DNA from: Chryseobacterium glaciei
GTDB taxonomy: Bacteria > Bacteroidota > Bacteroidia > Flavobacteriales > Weeksellaceae
Direction: 5' to 3'
Assembly: GCF_001648155.1 (NCBI RefSeq)
Contig: NZ_CP015199.1
Span: 62,001-126,000, forward strand
DNA: 64,000 nt
Shown here: piece by piece, positions 37,408-46,766 of the stretch
Layout: each line of letters starts with the position of its first letter
Position numbering within the stretch: the first letter of the stretch is position 1
Notes under the pieces: generated by a model
The model's database searches: none
Seen by the model: only the letters and a program-made list of their open reading frames with translations
Told to the model about the DNA's origin: nothing
Program-made: the position numbers and the translations under genes

Positions 37408-38706
37408 TTATTCTTGGATTGAGAAGTCATATTTTGTCCAGATACCTGTGAAATCACCACAATTTCTTGGAGATATATTCCATGCAGCTACGTTGTAGAA
37501 TGGCTGAGAAATACCAAAAAGAGCAGCAGATGATGTGTTAGATATATTTGTAATTGCTGCGGTACCTACTCCTGTTACAGGAGTTGTAAATCCGTGTACG
37601 AAGATTGAACTATAAGTAGATGCAGAAGATAATTCAGAACCTGAACCTTCTACTCTGATACCTGTAGGATATCCTGTAATTACAGCATCATTTAAAGTTA
37701 ATCTACCGTTTCTTCTGATGTGGATACCGTTTTCATACGTTGATCCTATTCCCGGAGTAAGTACATTTGTGTTTGTTCCTACGATTGTAAGATTATTAAC
37801 AATAGGATGTGTAAGTAATGCAGTTGCAGTACCTGTTGCATTGTTATCTAATTCAATACCGTTAGTATCAGAAGCACCACCACTTGTAGTGTGTGAAGAA
37901 CTAGTATCTGCCAAAGCCAATGCGCAAGTAATTGTACCTGTGTAACCATTGTCAAAGTCAAAGTTATCATCTTCTGCTGCAAAAGATACCAAGTTAGTCG
38001 CGTTTACAGTACCTCCGAAGAATTCGAAAGAATCATCCTGACCGTAAGAAACCTGGATATGATCTAAAGTAGTACCGCTTCCAACACCCCCCAAAGTTAA
38101 AGCATTAACTTCGTTACCAGAGTTAGCACCAGCGAAATCGTAACCAGCGAACTCGATACGAACATATTTCATGATCCCTGCACTATGATTAGAGACAGTA
38201 CCTCCAAACTGAAAATCTTCTCCCGATAACCCCTCTACAGTAGTGGTAGTTGGTGCGTTTGTAGGAGCAGTCCCCAATAAAACTACACCTCCGAAATCTC
38301 CTGCTTCAGCAGTAGTAGATTCTTCTCCGTCCAGCAAATTGTAGCTAGTAAAGATAATTGGCTGAGATGCTGTACCAGTCGCATCAATTGAACCTGTTTT
38401 TGTAATGATTAAAACACCTCTACCTTCTCCGGCAGCGTTTGGTTTAGCTTTAATAAATGTTCCAGGTAAGATTGTTAATTTAGCACCGTTTTTCACAGCA
38501 ATATTACCATCAAGTTCTATCACTCCACTCCAAGTAGTACTCGTAGTAATATCTGCATTAACAGTAGTAACAGGAAGAGCTGAAGCCGTGATATACTCAG
38601 CAGACGCTGACTGCATACCAAATGGAGATGAAGAATCTGCTAATGAATCATGTTGACAAGCTGTAAGCGATAAAGCAGCAGCTGCGATTAGAGTTAATTT
38701 TTTCAT
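37408..38706 (-). CDS. Surface lipoprotein with right-handed beta-helix character
   Basis: 432 residues: MKKLTLIAAAALSLTACQHD is a lipoprotein signal; the body has short beta-helix rungs (GVIELDGNIAVKNGAKLTIL, IMKYVRIEFAGYDFAG, ENGIHIRRNGRLTLNDAVIT). The C-terminal part ends WNISPRNCGDFTGIWTKYDF. It lies between an STN-type TonB receptor and a T9SS protein on the same strand, so it is probably the surface partner of that receptor. The ligand is unknown. Repetitive Thr/Ser/Gly composition differs from neighbours. Confidence 0.75.
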   Translation of the reverse strand: MKKLTLIAAAALSLTACQHDSLADSSSPFGMQSASAEYITASALPVTTVNADITTSTTWSGVIELDGNIAVKNGAKLTILPGTFIKAKPNAAGEGRGVLIITKTGSIDATGTASQPIIFTSYNLLDGEESTTAEAGDFGGVVLLGTAPTNAPTTTTVEGLSGEDFQFGGTVSNHSAGIMKYVRIEFAGYDFAGANSGNEVNALTLGGVGSGTTLDHIQVSYGQDDSFEFFGGTVNATNLVSFAAEDDNFDFDNGYTGTITCALALADTSSSHTTSGGASDTNGIELDNNATGTATALLTHPIVNNLTIVGTNTNVLTPGIGSTYENGIHIRRNGRLTLNDAVITGYPTGIRVEGSGSELSSASTYSSIFVHGFTTPVTGVGTAAITNISNTSSAALFGISQPFYNVAAWNISPRNCGDFTGIWTKYDFSIQE

Positions 38707-39008
38707 TGTTATAAATTTTTGTGGTCAGGTAGGTTGTTTATGTTTCGGACCTGATGTTTTTATATTAGAAATACCCACCTCTGTATTTCTGCGATTTGGT
38801 TAATTTTTTTCGACTTCTGCAATGTATAAGGTGACACATTACGAAGTTTCCCGATTTGTCTAAGCCAGTGTCCGAGAAAAACGACTGACCTCCGGTTTTT
38901 GCCTGAATCTTTACTGTTGTTGCGCATCATCAGTAATACTATCAATTCATTCTCAGGTTACCGAAACCTGTACATTGCTGAGCTCTTTTCTTCTATTTTT
39001 TTAATGAT
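38707..39008. other. 300-base gap within the TonB receptor locus
   Basis: Between the receptor stop and the beta-helix lipoprotein start on the minus strand. A 61-codon frame in it does not look like protein. It may be a regulated leader or hold a promoter; none matches the Bacteroidota consensus by eye. Confidence 0.35.
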
Positions 39009-42000
39009 TTAAAATGTGTAATTCACACTTAAACCAAATATTCTTCCGCTATAGGCACGAAACAAGATCTTATCAATATTCTTGTCGTATTTATCGGTAG
39101 CACCCGGCAAAAGCTCCCACATTTCTCTGTCTGTTTGTGAAGCACCACCCTTTGCCACCGAATAAGAATTAAAATTGTTGTAATATTCTTTCACCCTGTT
39201 AAAAAGATTCCTGACATTGAATTTTACTTCTAAATTCTTATCTCTTAATAATTTATAGGATATCTGTGCATCTGCTACTGCGTAAGCGCGCTGTATTTCT
39301 TCTCCGTTATAGGCATATCCCACTGTGATGTACTGATCGCCTTTGGCATTGTATAAAAAACTTAATCCTAAACGCTCACCGTCATACATCAACCCTAAAT
39401 TATAAGCATAAGGAGTCTGCCCGTAAAGCGGTCTGTCTACTTCATAGGTATCATCTGCATCTGTTGTTTTTTCCCTGTTTTTAAAAGAGATAACCTTGGT
39501 ATCGTTGTAGGTAAAATTTCCACTTATAAAAAGTTTTTCAAGAAAGGAATCTGTTGCAATGAAGCCTAAATTTTTTCTTACTTCTGCTTCAAATCCTTTA
39601 AGCTTTGCATTTTTTGAGTTTCCGTTATAAAGGAATAAGTTTCCTTCGTTGGAGATAAATCCTTCACGCTCAATCGGTCGGTCGATATTTTTGTAATACA
39701 ATCCTGCTGAAAAAATTTCACCTAATCCCGGAAACCATTCAAATTTAAAATCATAATTATTGACCACGGATGATACCATTTCTGTATTGAAAATCAATCC
39801 GTTTGCTATCGGATCAAAATAGGGCAAACCTGTTCTTTCATTAAACTGAGGACGAATTACCGTTCTGTTATACGCCAGTCTTACATTAATTTTATTGGTC
39901 GGACTATACGTAAAGTTGGCAGAGGGCATAAATTGCCAAGGTTTATCTTCTACAGCGGGCTTATTTACATTTTGCGGATCATCCGGATCTATTTGTTGAG
40001 AAATCAAACTATATTTAAAATATTCTGCTCTTAATCCCCATACAATCCTGAATTTACTTTTCCAACGATTATCAAACATGATATATCCGGCATGCTGATC
40101 CACTTCACCTTCATACTTTTCGTTTTCATAAAGCGGTCTTGTTTGCCATCCGATTCCTCCCGGTACGTAATGTGAGCCGTCGAACCAGTCAGAAAGTGCT
40201 CCATCCAATGTGAGTATATTATTTCCGGTCACCTTTTCATCCACCCTCAGCAAAAATTTCTGCTGGATATTCGTATTACTCTTTGATGCACCGGCGTATC
40301 CAACTTTTATATCATTTTTAAAACTTTCGCCATTAATATTCCATTTAAATGATGCTCCGTAATTGTAATCTGTCTGCTTGTTTTCAATATAACCTCTTGC
40401 AAAATCACTCGAGGAATTATATATTTGGTGATATGCCTGTATCTCATTTCCAATAAAATTATAAAGCGTAGGATGCATTGTATAATCTTTGGTATCGGAT
40501 GAAACTCCTGTTCGCGCGAAAAACCAATCAATATCTACATTTCCTATTTTGTGGTTTCCTTCCAGTTTATTTTGTAAAAGAGTCTGATAAATAGGATAAT
40601 TTGTATTATCTGTGTAAGGTTTGTCTAAAGATTTGATCTGTGAAGGATCATTATTGGGTATAATTCCGTGATAAAAATAATTGTATGACAATTCTGCATT
40701 ACTCGGCAAACCGCTTCCCGATGTATATTCGTTCCAACCGGTGATTCTGGTAAGCGTGTTGTCATAAATATGCGTATAAGAATTACGGAAAGAGATTCTG
40801 TTTTTCCCCAATTGCAACCCGAAGTTCAACATTCCGGCAACCGTAGAATTATAGGTGTAAGAAGCTCCCTGATTTTTAAAATTATAAAATTTTACAGGGG
40901 TTTGTTGATAATCAGGATCTGCTGGATTGGTAAGATAAGTTGTATCCAGCCAGTTTCCTCTTCCTGTGTGTTCTATGTCTAATTTATTTTGTTCGTTTCT
41001 AATCGTTAACGCTCCGGCTAATCCCCATTTATTATTATTTTTAAGCTGAAAAGTCCTTCCTAAAGCCAGTTGCATATTTGAACCTAAATCTGCTTTTGTT
41101 GCATAATTGGTAAAATTATCATTCACAAACTGTTTCGACTGTTCAAAAAACAGAGGATTCTCCCAGTTCATTGCTTTAAGACCTTTTGGAAAATCTCTTG
41201 TTCCATCGTCATATCCCAAATAATCGTATTGTCCGCGCTGACGAGTCAGAAATTCCTTAAATGTAGAAATATCATTGTAAGAAGTCCCGACAGTTACCGT
41301 TGTAAAATCCTGATTAGGAATATCTTTAGTTTTTATTTCAACATAACCTCCTGCAAAACTGGCATTCATGTCCGGTGTAGCGGTTTTGCTTACGATCACG
41401 CTTTCCACCATCGCGGTAGGAATAATATCGAACGAGAAATTTTGATTGTAAGCTTCCGTGCTTGGAAGGCTGATTCCGTCCATTGCTGCGGTATTCCAGC
41501 GCTCTCCCATCGAACGGACAACCACATATTTATTGTCAATAGTAGTAATTCCCGTTACTCTTTTCAACGTTCCTCCGACATCGCTGTCAGGTGTTTTGGA
41601 GATTTGTTCGGCAGAAATTCCGTCGCTCATTTGTGCGGCTTTTTTCTGTAAAGCCAATAATCCAGCTTGGGTATCGGCTTTACGAACTCCCGTGATCACG
41701 ACTTCTTTGATTTCAGTTATTTTATCTGAAATCGGCTTCATCGCAAATGAAACATTATTCGTTTCGCTATTGCTTACCGACAGTTTTTCTACTCGTAACG
41801 CATTGAATTTCGATGCTTTAATCGAAAGAGTATATACTCCGGAAGGTAAATCAATGGCAAAATCACCATTATTATCTGTTGTTATCGTTTTTCCGGCAAT
41901 CGTTATTTGCGCCCCAACTACGGGATTTCCCACTTCATCAACAATCTTTCCGGAAATTCGCCCGTTTCCCAATACAGAAACATTGGAACCTTCATATTTT

Positions 42001-42299
42001 ATTGAAATAAGATCTCCACGCAAACGAAAAACTACCGGAAGACCTTCTGTAATGTCTTTCAGGCAATTGCTTACAGGAACATTTTCACATTTTACCCCTT
42101 TTACTTTTAATTCTTTAATATCCGCTTTAGAATATGCGAGTCTTGTGCCTGTTTTCGTGGCAAATTCTTCCAAAACTTCAATCAACGGTTTGCTTGCAGG
42201 AACAGAAAATGATACTTTTTGTACTAATTCCTGCGCCTCTACTGCTGTTACAGTAAAAAACATCGCCGCGATTGTAAAACTACATTTCAAACTTTTCAT
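39009..42299 (-). CDS. TonB-dependent receptor with STN signalling domain
   Basis: 1096 residues: signal peptide, a secretin/TonB short N-terminal domain at about 25-105 (VSFSVPASKPLIEVLEEFAT, KGVKCENVPVSNCLKDITEG), a CarboxypepD_reg domain at about 115-200 (GRISGKIVDEVGNPVVGAQI), a plug (KTPDSDVGGTLKRVTGITTI) and a barrel ending FGLSVNYTF. STN-bearing receptors pass ligand signals to FecR-type anti-sigma factors, and such genes (FecR, ECF sigma) lie directly upstream. It is 62 bases after the fecR-like gene, likely in one operon. The ligand is unknown. Confidence 0.88.
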   Translation of the reverse strand: MKSLKCSFTIAAMFFTVTAVEAQELVQKVSFSVPASKPLIEVLEEFATKTGTRLAYSKADIKELKVKGVKCENVPVSNCLKDITEGLPVVFRLRGDLISIKYEGSNVSVLGNGRISGKIVDEVGNPVVGAQITIAGKTITTDNNGDFAIDLPSGVYTLSIKASKFNALRVEKLSVSNSETNNVSFAMKPISDKITEIKEVVITGVRKADTQAGLLALQKKAAQMSDGISAEQISKTPDSDVGGTLKRVTGITTIDNKYVVVRSMGERWNTAAMDGISLPSTEAYNQNFSFDIIPTAMVESVIVSKTATPDMNASFAGGYVEIKTKDIPNQDFTTVTVGTSYNDISTFKEFLTRQRGQYDYLGYDDGTRDFPKGLKAMNWENPLFFEQSKQFVNDNFTNYATKADLGSNMQLALGRTFQLKNNNKWGLAGALTIRNEQNKLDIEHTGRGNWLDTTYLTNPADPDYQQTPVKFYNFKNQGASYTYNSTVAGMLNFGLQLGKNRISFRNSYTHIYDNTLTRITGWNEYTSGSGLPSNAELSYNYFYHGIIPNNDPSQIKSLDKPYTDNTNYPIYQTLLQNKLEGNHKIGNVDIDWFFARTGVSSDTKDYTMHPTLYNFIGNEIQAYHQIYNSSSDFARGYIENKQTDYNYGASFKWNINGESFKNDIKVGYAGASKSNTNIQQKFLLRVDEKVTGNNILTLDGALSDWFDGSHYVPGGIGWQTRPLYENEKYEGEVDQHAGYIMFDNRWKSKFRIVWGLRAEYFKYSLISQQIDPDDPQNVNKPAVEDKPWQFMPSANFTYSPTNKINVRLAYNRTVIRPQFNERTGLPYFDPIANGLIFNTEMVSSVVNNYDFKFEWFPGLGEIFSAGLYYKNIDRPIEREGFISNEGNLFLYNGNSKNAKLKGFEAEVRKNLGFIATDSFLEKLFISGNFTYNDTKVISFKNREKTTDADDTYEVDRPLYGQTPYAYNLGLMYDGERLGLSFLYNAKGDQYITVGYAYNGEEIQRAYAVADAQISYKLLRDKNLEVKFNVRNLFNRVKEYYNNFNSYSVAKGGASQTDREMWELLPGATDKYDKNIDKILFRAYSGRIFGLSVNYTF

Positions 42300-42360
42300 C
42301 CTCTTTTTTAATTAAAATTTTTCTTATTATTTGTTTTTTGATATACTATTTTGCGGATTT

Positions 42361-43308
42361 TTATTTTTTCAAAATATATGTTTGGTTATCTTTTTCTACT
42401 TGCAGACCTAGTATAAATGCCAGTGCTTCTATATTTTCGTCGGTAGTTCCACCCGTAAAGTCTGCCGTGATTTTCTTATCTGAAACTTCTTTAGGATATT
42501 TGATATTGATGTCATGATTTTTTTGTAAAACTTCAATCACTTCTTTTAAAGACACATCATTAAAGCTCAAAGACAATAAAGTAGAATGCTTCTTACCCGA
42601 ATTCTTTTCAGTTGAAAATGAAATAATTGCAGCCGTGCGCGGAATTCCGAAATTGGTCCATTTCTGATGAGGTTTAAGGAAAAATACTGGAACTCCGGTT
42701 GATGAAACGGCAACTTTACCTTCATAAAGATCAACCGTCTTGTCATTTCCTGATTGCGAGATTTTAAAAACCGTTCCTAAAACTTTAGTGCTAAAACCAT
42801 CGGCATTTACAATAAATGGATGCTTTTTAGATTTTGCAACGGAAAATATCGCGTCTCCTTTTAAAGCAACAACTCTAGTATCGGCGGGAAAAGATTTTTC
42901 TACCGTAAGCTCAGCACCCGGAAATAAGTTCACCAACGAGCCGTCTGCCAAATGAATTTTTTTGTTCCTAGAATCAGCAACATATACATCCGGTTTAAAG
43001 AAAGTATTGTAGGTGAAAATTCCGCCTAATGATAATAACAGAATGATGACCGCCGCAGCCTGATAAATATATTTTTTAAAGCTAATTTTATGATTAGCTA
43101 TTGTTGGCTCTACAAAATAAGGTTCCAAAGCGAATAAAATTCTCTCCCTGGATTCTTTTATATGAGTTTTATCCAGATCATTTTCAACATGAGCTTTCCA
43201 TTTTTCCAACACTTCGGTTTCTTTTTGGGAAATCGTTTCTCCTGAAACCTCTCGCTGCCAAAGCCTGAAAACAAAAGCTTCAACATTTTTATATTTAAGA
43301 CTCTTCAT
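42361..43308 (-). CDS. FecR-family anti-sigma factor
   Basis: 315 residues. An N-terminal cytoplasmic anti-sigma segment (about 1-80, NVEAFVFRLWQREVSG), one membrane helix (YIYQAAAVIILLLSLGGIFT, about 85-105), and a periplasmic FecR domain (NKKIHLADGSLVNLFPGAEL, ALKGDAIFSVAKSKKHPFIV, STKVLGTVFKI). The C-terminal DUF4974-like domain (SLSFNDVSLKEVIEVLQKNH ... TYILKK) would receive the STN signal. It probably holds the divergent ECF sigma factor inactive until the receptor is occupied. Confidence 0.88.
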   Translation of the reverse strand: MKSLKYKNVEAFVFRLWQREVSGETISQKETEVLEKWKAHVENDLDKTHIKESRERILFALEPYFVEPTIANHKISFKKYIYQAAAVIILLLSLGGIFTYNTFFKPDVYVADSRNKKIHLADGSLVNLFPGAELTVEKSFPADTRVVALKGDAIFSVAKSKKHPFIVNADGFSTKVLGTVFKISQSGNDKTVDLYEGKVAVSSTGVPVFFLKPHQKWTNFGIPRTAAIISFSTEKNSGKKHSTLLSLSFNDVSLKEVIEVLQKNHDINIKYPKEVSDKKITADFTGGTTDENIEALAFILGLQVEKDNQTYILKK

Positions 43309-43490
43309 AAATTGTCAATTCACAAGTATTACTATCTGTAAAACTGTGAAAATGAAAAACTTCCCCAAGCCGATTTTAATATTGAATTAACATTAAGGTC
43401 GACTTGTTAACCGTTTTAGATGATTTTTAATACATCCTCAACATTCGCTTCATATTTTAATGGAATTTTTCAGAAATAATTAATATTGAA

Positions 43491-43520
43491 TTTGCTAAAG
43501 TTCACAAAAAGTTAATTTTG
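43491..43520 (+). promoter_or_regulatory. Candidate promoter of the ECF sigma gene
   Basis: TTTG at 43491-43494, 18 bases, TAATTTTG at 43513-43520; a second TAATTTTG follows at 43528-43535. The spacing is one base short of the usual 19-20. Confidence 0.4.
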
Positions 43521-43545
43521 CATTAGGTAATTTTGTCGTGTAATT

Positions 43546-44166
43546 ATGAACCCGACAGACCATACTTTATTAAAGAAAATAAAATCAGGTGACAGACCTT
43601 CTTTTATGCTGTTGTACGAACGGTATTGGGATAGTCTTTACCGTTTTGTTTTCGTCAGAACCAGAGATAAGGAGATTTCGGAAGAGCTCCTGCAGAATCT
43701 TTGGGTAAAAATACTTGAGGATACAGCCGTAATTCAGACCGATGAGTCAGAAAGCGCAAAAGGCTATTTATTGCGTTATCTTCACTACAGAATCATCGAT
43801 TATTACAACAGTTATAAAAAAATTCCGCCGATTGTAAGTATTGATGAATCTGATTTTCCTATTGAAATAACCGATACAGAATATTTTGAAATTCTTGAAG
43901 AAAATGATATTTCCGCTTTATTCCTCATGATCGATGAAGTGGTTTCTCAACTTCCCGTTACCGAACAAAACGTGTATGACATGAGAATCCGGAAAAATAT
44001 GTCTGTTGATGAAACAGCAGAAGCTTTGGGTTTAAGTAATAAAACGGTCAGTAATAAATTAAGTAAAGCTTTGGGTGAAATTCGTGAACAGCTGAATCCT
44101 GATTACCAATCTTCTAAAAAGCTTATTTCTCTATTAATGCTGATGGAAATGATAACGAAGTATTGA
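43546..44166 (+). CDS. ECF RNA polymerase sigma factor (FecI/Bacteroidota type)
   Basis: 206 residues. Region 2 is YERYWDSLYRFVFVRTRDKE then ISEELLQNLWVKILED; region 4 is PVTEQNVYDMRIRKNMSVDE, TAEALGLSNKTVSNKLSKAL. It is divergent from the FecR-type anti-sigma gene, whose product probably regulates it. Expected targets are the receptor operon promoter and its own. Confidence 0.88.
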   Translation: MNPTDHTLLKKIKSGDRPSFMLLYERYWDSLYRFVFVRTRDKEISEELLQNLWVKILEDTAVIQTDESESAKGYLLRYLHYRIIDYYNSYKKIPPIVSIDESDFPIEITDTEYFEILEENDISALFLMIDEVVSQLPVTEQNVYDMRIRKNMSVDETAEALGLSNKTVSNKLSKALGEIREQLNPDYQSSKKLISLLMLMEMITKY

Positions 44167-44806
44167 AGTTTGATAAAGTGATTTTACTTCTCTAAACAAA
44201 TTTTTACATCCAATTTTTGTTGCCCAGAAAACACCCTAATTAAGCTTGTATAATTTCAAATTTTCAGGCTATCCTATATAAAATTTCACATATTTGAGAT
44301 ATAATAAATATCTATCAACTTTAAAAAGGTACTCGATTTCAATTCGATTGTAAATGGAATAGTTATATAATATATTACCTCCGTTGTGCATTATGAATAA
44401 AAAAGTTTTTTCGTTTGATTGAAAATCAATATTTATCCAACACAAACCACTTATAATAAGCAATTTAAAACATATTTCACATGCCATATTTCTTGATCAT
44501 GAAAGATTTTGAATATACAAATACATACTGCGTAAAATTTTAATCAAATAAATAGTTTGATTCTCGGTATAGTGAAATGCCTGTTATGCAATCTACAAAA
44601 GTGTAACAAAAAAACTGCATCATGTAGTAAAAAGAGCACAAGATTACTAGCTTATTTTCTTAGCAAAACACATAGATTTGAAGGGTAAAATTAGTGTAAT
44701 ATAATAATCCATTAATAGATAATGTATCATCACTTCAATTATCAGATTTTATTATTGAGACTTTTCTACTAAAAATAAAAAACATATAATTTAAAAAATT
44801 CATCTC
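44167..44806. other. Long intergenic region before the stand-alone collar gene
   Basis: 640 bases. Contains a fragment resembling the IS982 terminal repeat (ccgttgtgcatt near 44382-44393) next to a doubtful 72-codon minus frame, then the operator sites at 44594-44648 and -7 box at 44673-44680 described separately. No gene supported. Confidence 0.45.
44594..44680 (+). promoter_or_regulatory. Operator sites and promoter of the stand-alone collar gene
   Basis: Three related sites at 44594 (TACAAAAGTGTA), 44615 (CTGCATCATGTA) and 44637 (CACAAGATTACT), spaced 21 and 22 bases, then TAGATTTG at 44673-44680, an exact TAnnTTTG. The last site starts 36 bases before the -7 box, as in the collar operon at 50309. 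There is no TTTG -33 box, as expected of an activator-dependent promoter. Confidence 0.55.
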
Positions 44807-45721
44807 ATGAAAAAACACTTTATTATCGGTGGAATGTTCTTGCTGGTATCCTCTTTTACTTTTGGGCAGATTGGAATAAATACAGCAAATCCCCAAGGAG
44901 CATTCCACATTGACGGACAAAAAAATAACCCTGCAACAGGAGTTCCAAATACAACAGAACAATCTGATGATTATGTTGTGACTGCAAACGGAAATGTTGG
45001 GATAGGTTTAACGAACCCCACGGCCAAGCTAGAAGTAAATTCAGGAACTGCCGGAGTATCAGGACTAAAATTTGATAATATCAACAACTCGACATCAGTT
45101 TCTTCAAACCTTGCATTATTAGGAGTAGATGCAGCTGGAAATGTAGCCACAGCTGCGGGTACAACAGTAGCAGGGGAAATTGGAGATGTGAAAAACTCAT
45201 TCAGAACTGCAGATTACAATGGCTGGTATCTTTTAAACGGAAGAGCTATTTCTACACTTTCTGCGTCAGCACAAGCAGCTGCCGCAACATTAGGATTTAC
45301 AACCAATTTACCTGACGCTACTGATAGAGTTCTAAAGACTAAAACTACCTCAGAAAACTTAGGCATTACAGGAGGCTTTAACACACTTACTCTTGTTAGA
45401 GCCAATCTACCAAATTTTAATTTCGCGGGGACAATCAGTGGTACCGCATTATCTAACGGAGCTCATACACATACTCCTCCGGCTGGCGCTTTTTTATTAG
45501 GAGGTACTCAGATGGGTAATAATGGTACAGGTAATTTTGCTGGTAATGCTCCCGCAGGTGCATGGGGTGGTATAGGTGCGAGTGCTAACACAGCATCAGC
45601 GGGAGGCCATACACATACGTTAAGTGGCACGGCAAGTGTACCTTCAGGTGGTACGGGTACACCTTTAGATAACAGATCACCATACTTAGTTGTTAATACT
45701 TATGTGTACTTAGGTTTATAA
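44807..45721 (+). CDS. Secreted tail-collar-like protein 1 (stand-alone)
   Basis: 304 residues: signal peptide (MKKHFIIGGMFLLVSSFTFGQ), IGINTANPQGAFHIDG module, NVGIGLTNPTAKLEVNSGTA, then from about residue 125 a collar-like domain: GEIGDVKNSFRTADYNGWYL LNGR..., TNLPDATDRVLKTK, NLGITGGFNTLTLVRANLPN, two GxHxHT motifs (GAHTHTPPAG, GGHTHTLSG) and PYLVVNTYVYLGL. This matches the order seen in phage tail collar / tail-fibre tip proteins, where HxH pairs bind metal. It shares its domain with three tandem genes at 50334-52509. Probably a secreted or surface trimeric fibre; function unknown. Confidence 0.75.
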   Translation: MKKHFIIGGMFLLVSSFTFGQIGINTANPQGAFHIDGQKNNPATGVPNTTEQSDDYVVTANGNVGIGLTNPTAKLEVNSGTAGVSGLKFDNINNSTSVSSNLALLGVDAAGNVATAAGTTVAGEIGDVKNSFRTADYNGWYLLNGRAISTLSASAQAAAATLGFTTNLPDATDRVLKTKTTSENLGITGGFNTLTLVRANLPNFNFAGTISGTALSNGAHTHTPPAGAFLLGGTQMGNNGTGNFAGNAPAGAWGGIGASANTASAGGHTHTLSGTASVPSGGTGTPLDNRSPYLVVNTYVYLGL

Positions 45722-46134
45722 TTATCTATTACTTTGTGACCACTTAAAAATTTTCATAATAGTAGAGCTTTCAGTGAGGATTTAACATTCAAGTTCGTTT
45801 ATTAATGACACCTATAGCGATTTTGTCCCGAAATTCTAAGTCTTCTTTTTTTCAATCCGATGACTATTTCTGCATTATTTTTGTAATCCATTTTACTCAC
45901 AATCTCTAATCTTTAACTGAAAGCAAATTAGTATCTTAAAGTCTGAGCATTGAGGAAGAGTAAATTAAACAATATCCGTAAATAAATTATAACATATAAT
46001 CTAATAATAGGTAGCTACAAATCTTTTGAGGTGACATAATAGTCAACGTATCATTACTAAATAAATTCATGTTTAGTTACAGTTTAAAAGCAAATTCAAC
46101 AATATTTAAATACTATTGAGTTTGCTTATTTCAG
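45722..46134. other. Intergenic region
   Basis: Convergent gap of about 410 bases between the collar gene and the response regulator. No hairpin or gene recognised. Confidence 0.35.
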
Positions 46135-46746
46135 TTAATTCGAATCATTATAAATTTTCAGAAGATCAATAATATTCTTAACACCTAATTTAGCATAGAT
46201 TCTTCTTTTATAGGTACTTACTGTAGATATATTAATATTCAGAATATTAGAAATTTCTAAATTCCCATTTCCCTGAACTAATAGCCTAAAAACTTGCAAT
46301 TCTCTTTCCGACAAAACTTCTGTTCCATTTTTTTTTGACCGATTAAAAGCCTGATCGATAAGTTTTGACGGGTAATAGTACCCCTGGTCAAAAATAGATT
46401 CAACCGCTTTTATCAGTGCTTTTTCACTACATAATTTATTTATAAAACCTTCCGCCCCCTCATGTATATATTCCAGAGCTGCACTTTCTTTAGCAGAGGA
46501 AAATATCAGAATCATCAAATCTTCCTGTATTCTCTTTAGCTCTTTTACCATAAATTTAAATGTACTCCCTGGCATTTCAATATCCAAAATGATAAGGTCG
46601 AACCTTTCACTCCGAATTTTTTCTTTTACTTCATCATAATTTTCAGCACATTCGATTGAAACGTCACTGAAATGATTTTTCAAAAGCATTGAAGTTCCGA
46701 AGGTTACTATATAATGATCATCAGCGAGCAATATTTTTTTATTCAT
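46135..46746 (-). CDS. NarL/LuxR-type response regulator
   Basis: 203 residues. Receiver domain 1-125 with D55 as phosphoacceptor (LIILDIEMPG), acidic pocket at D9/D10 (LLADDH), and Lys in the conserved GFINKLCS segment. LuxR HTH at about 138-200: SERELQVFRLLVQGNGNLEI then SNILNINISTVSTYKRRIYA. It lies 20 bases after the propeller histidine kinase and is surely its partner. The repeated TACA-N4-TGTA sites upstream of the collar genes fit dimeric LuxR-type binding; that link is inference. Confidence 0.88.
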   Translation of the reverse strand: MNKKILLADDHYIVTFGTSMLLKNHFSDVSIECAENYDEVKEKIRSERFDLIILDIEMPGSTFKFMVKELKRIQEDLMILIFSSAKESAALEYIHEGAEGFINKLCSEKALIKAVESIFDQGYYYPSKLIDQAFNRSKKNGTEVLSERELQVFRLLVQGNGNLEISNILNINISTVSTYKRRIYAKLGVKNIIDLLKIYNDSN

Positions 46747-46766
46747 TAATTATATAATTATTTGCA

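Noticed and set aside
41458..42315. A 285-codon plus-strand open frame opposite the STN-TonB receptor
   Set aside because: It is antisense to a fully convincing receptor gene, has no recognised domain and no start context; a codon-bias shadow.
44269..44487. 72-codon minus-strand frame and an IS982-end-like ccgttgtgcatt nearby
   Set aside because: Only one possible end is seen and the frame has no transposase motif; too weak to call an element or gene.
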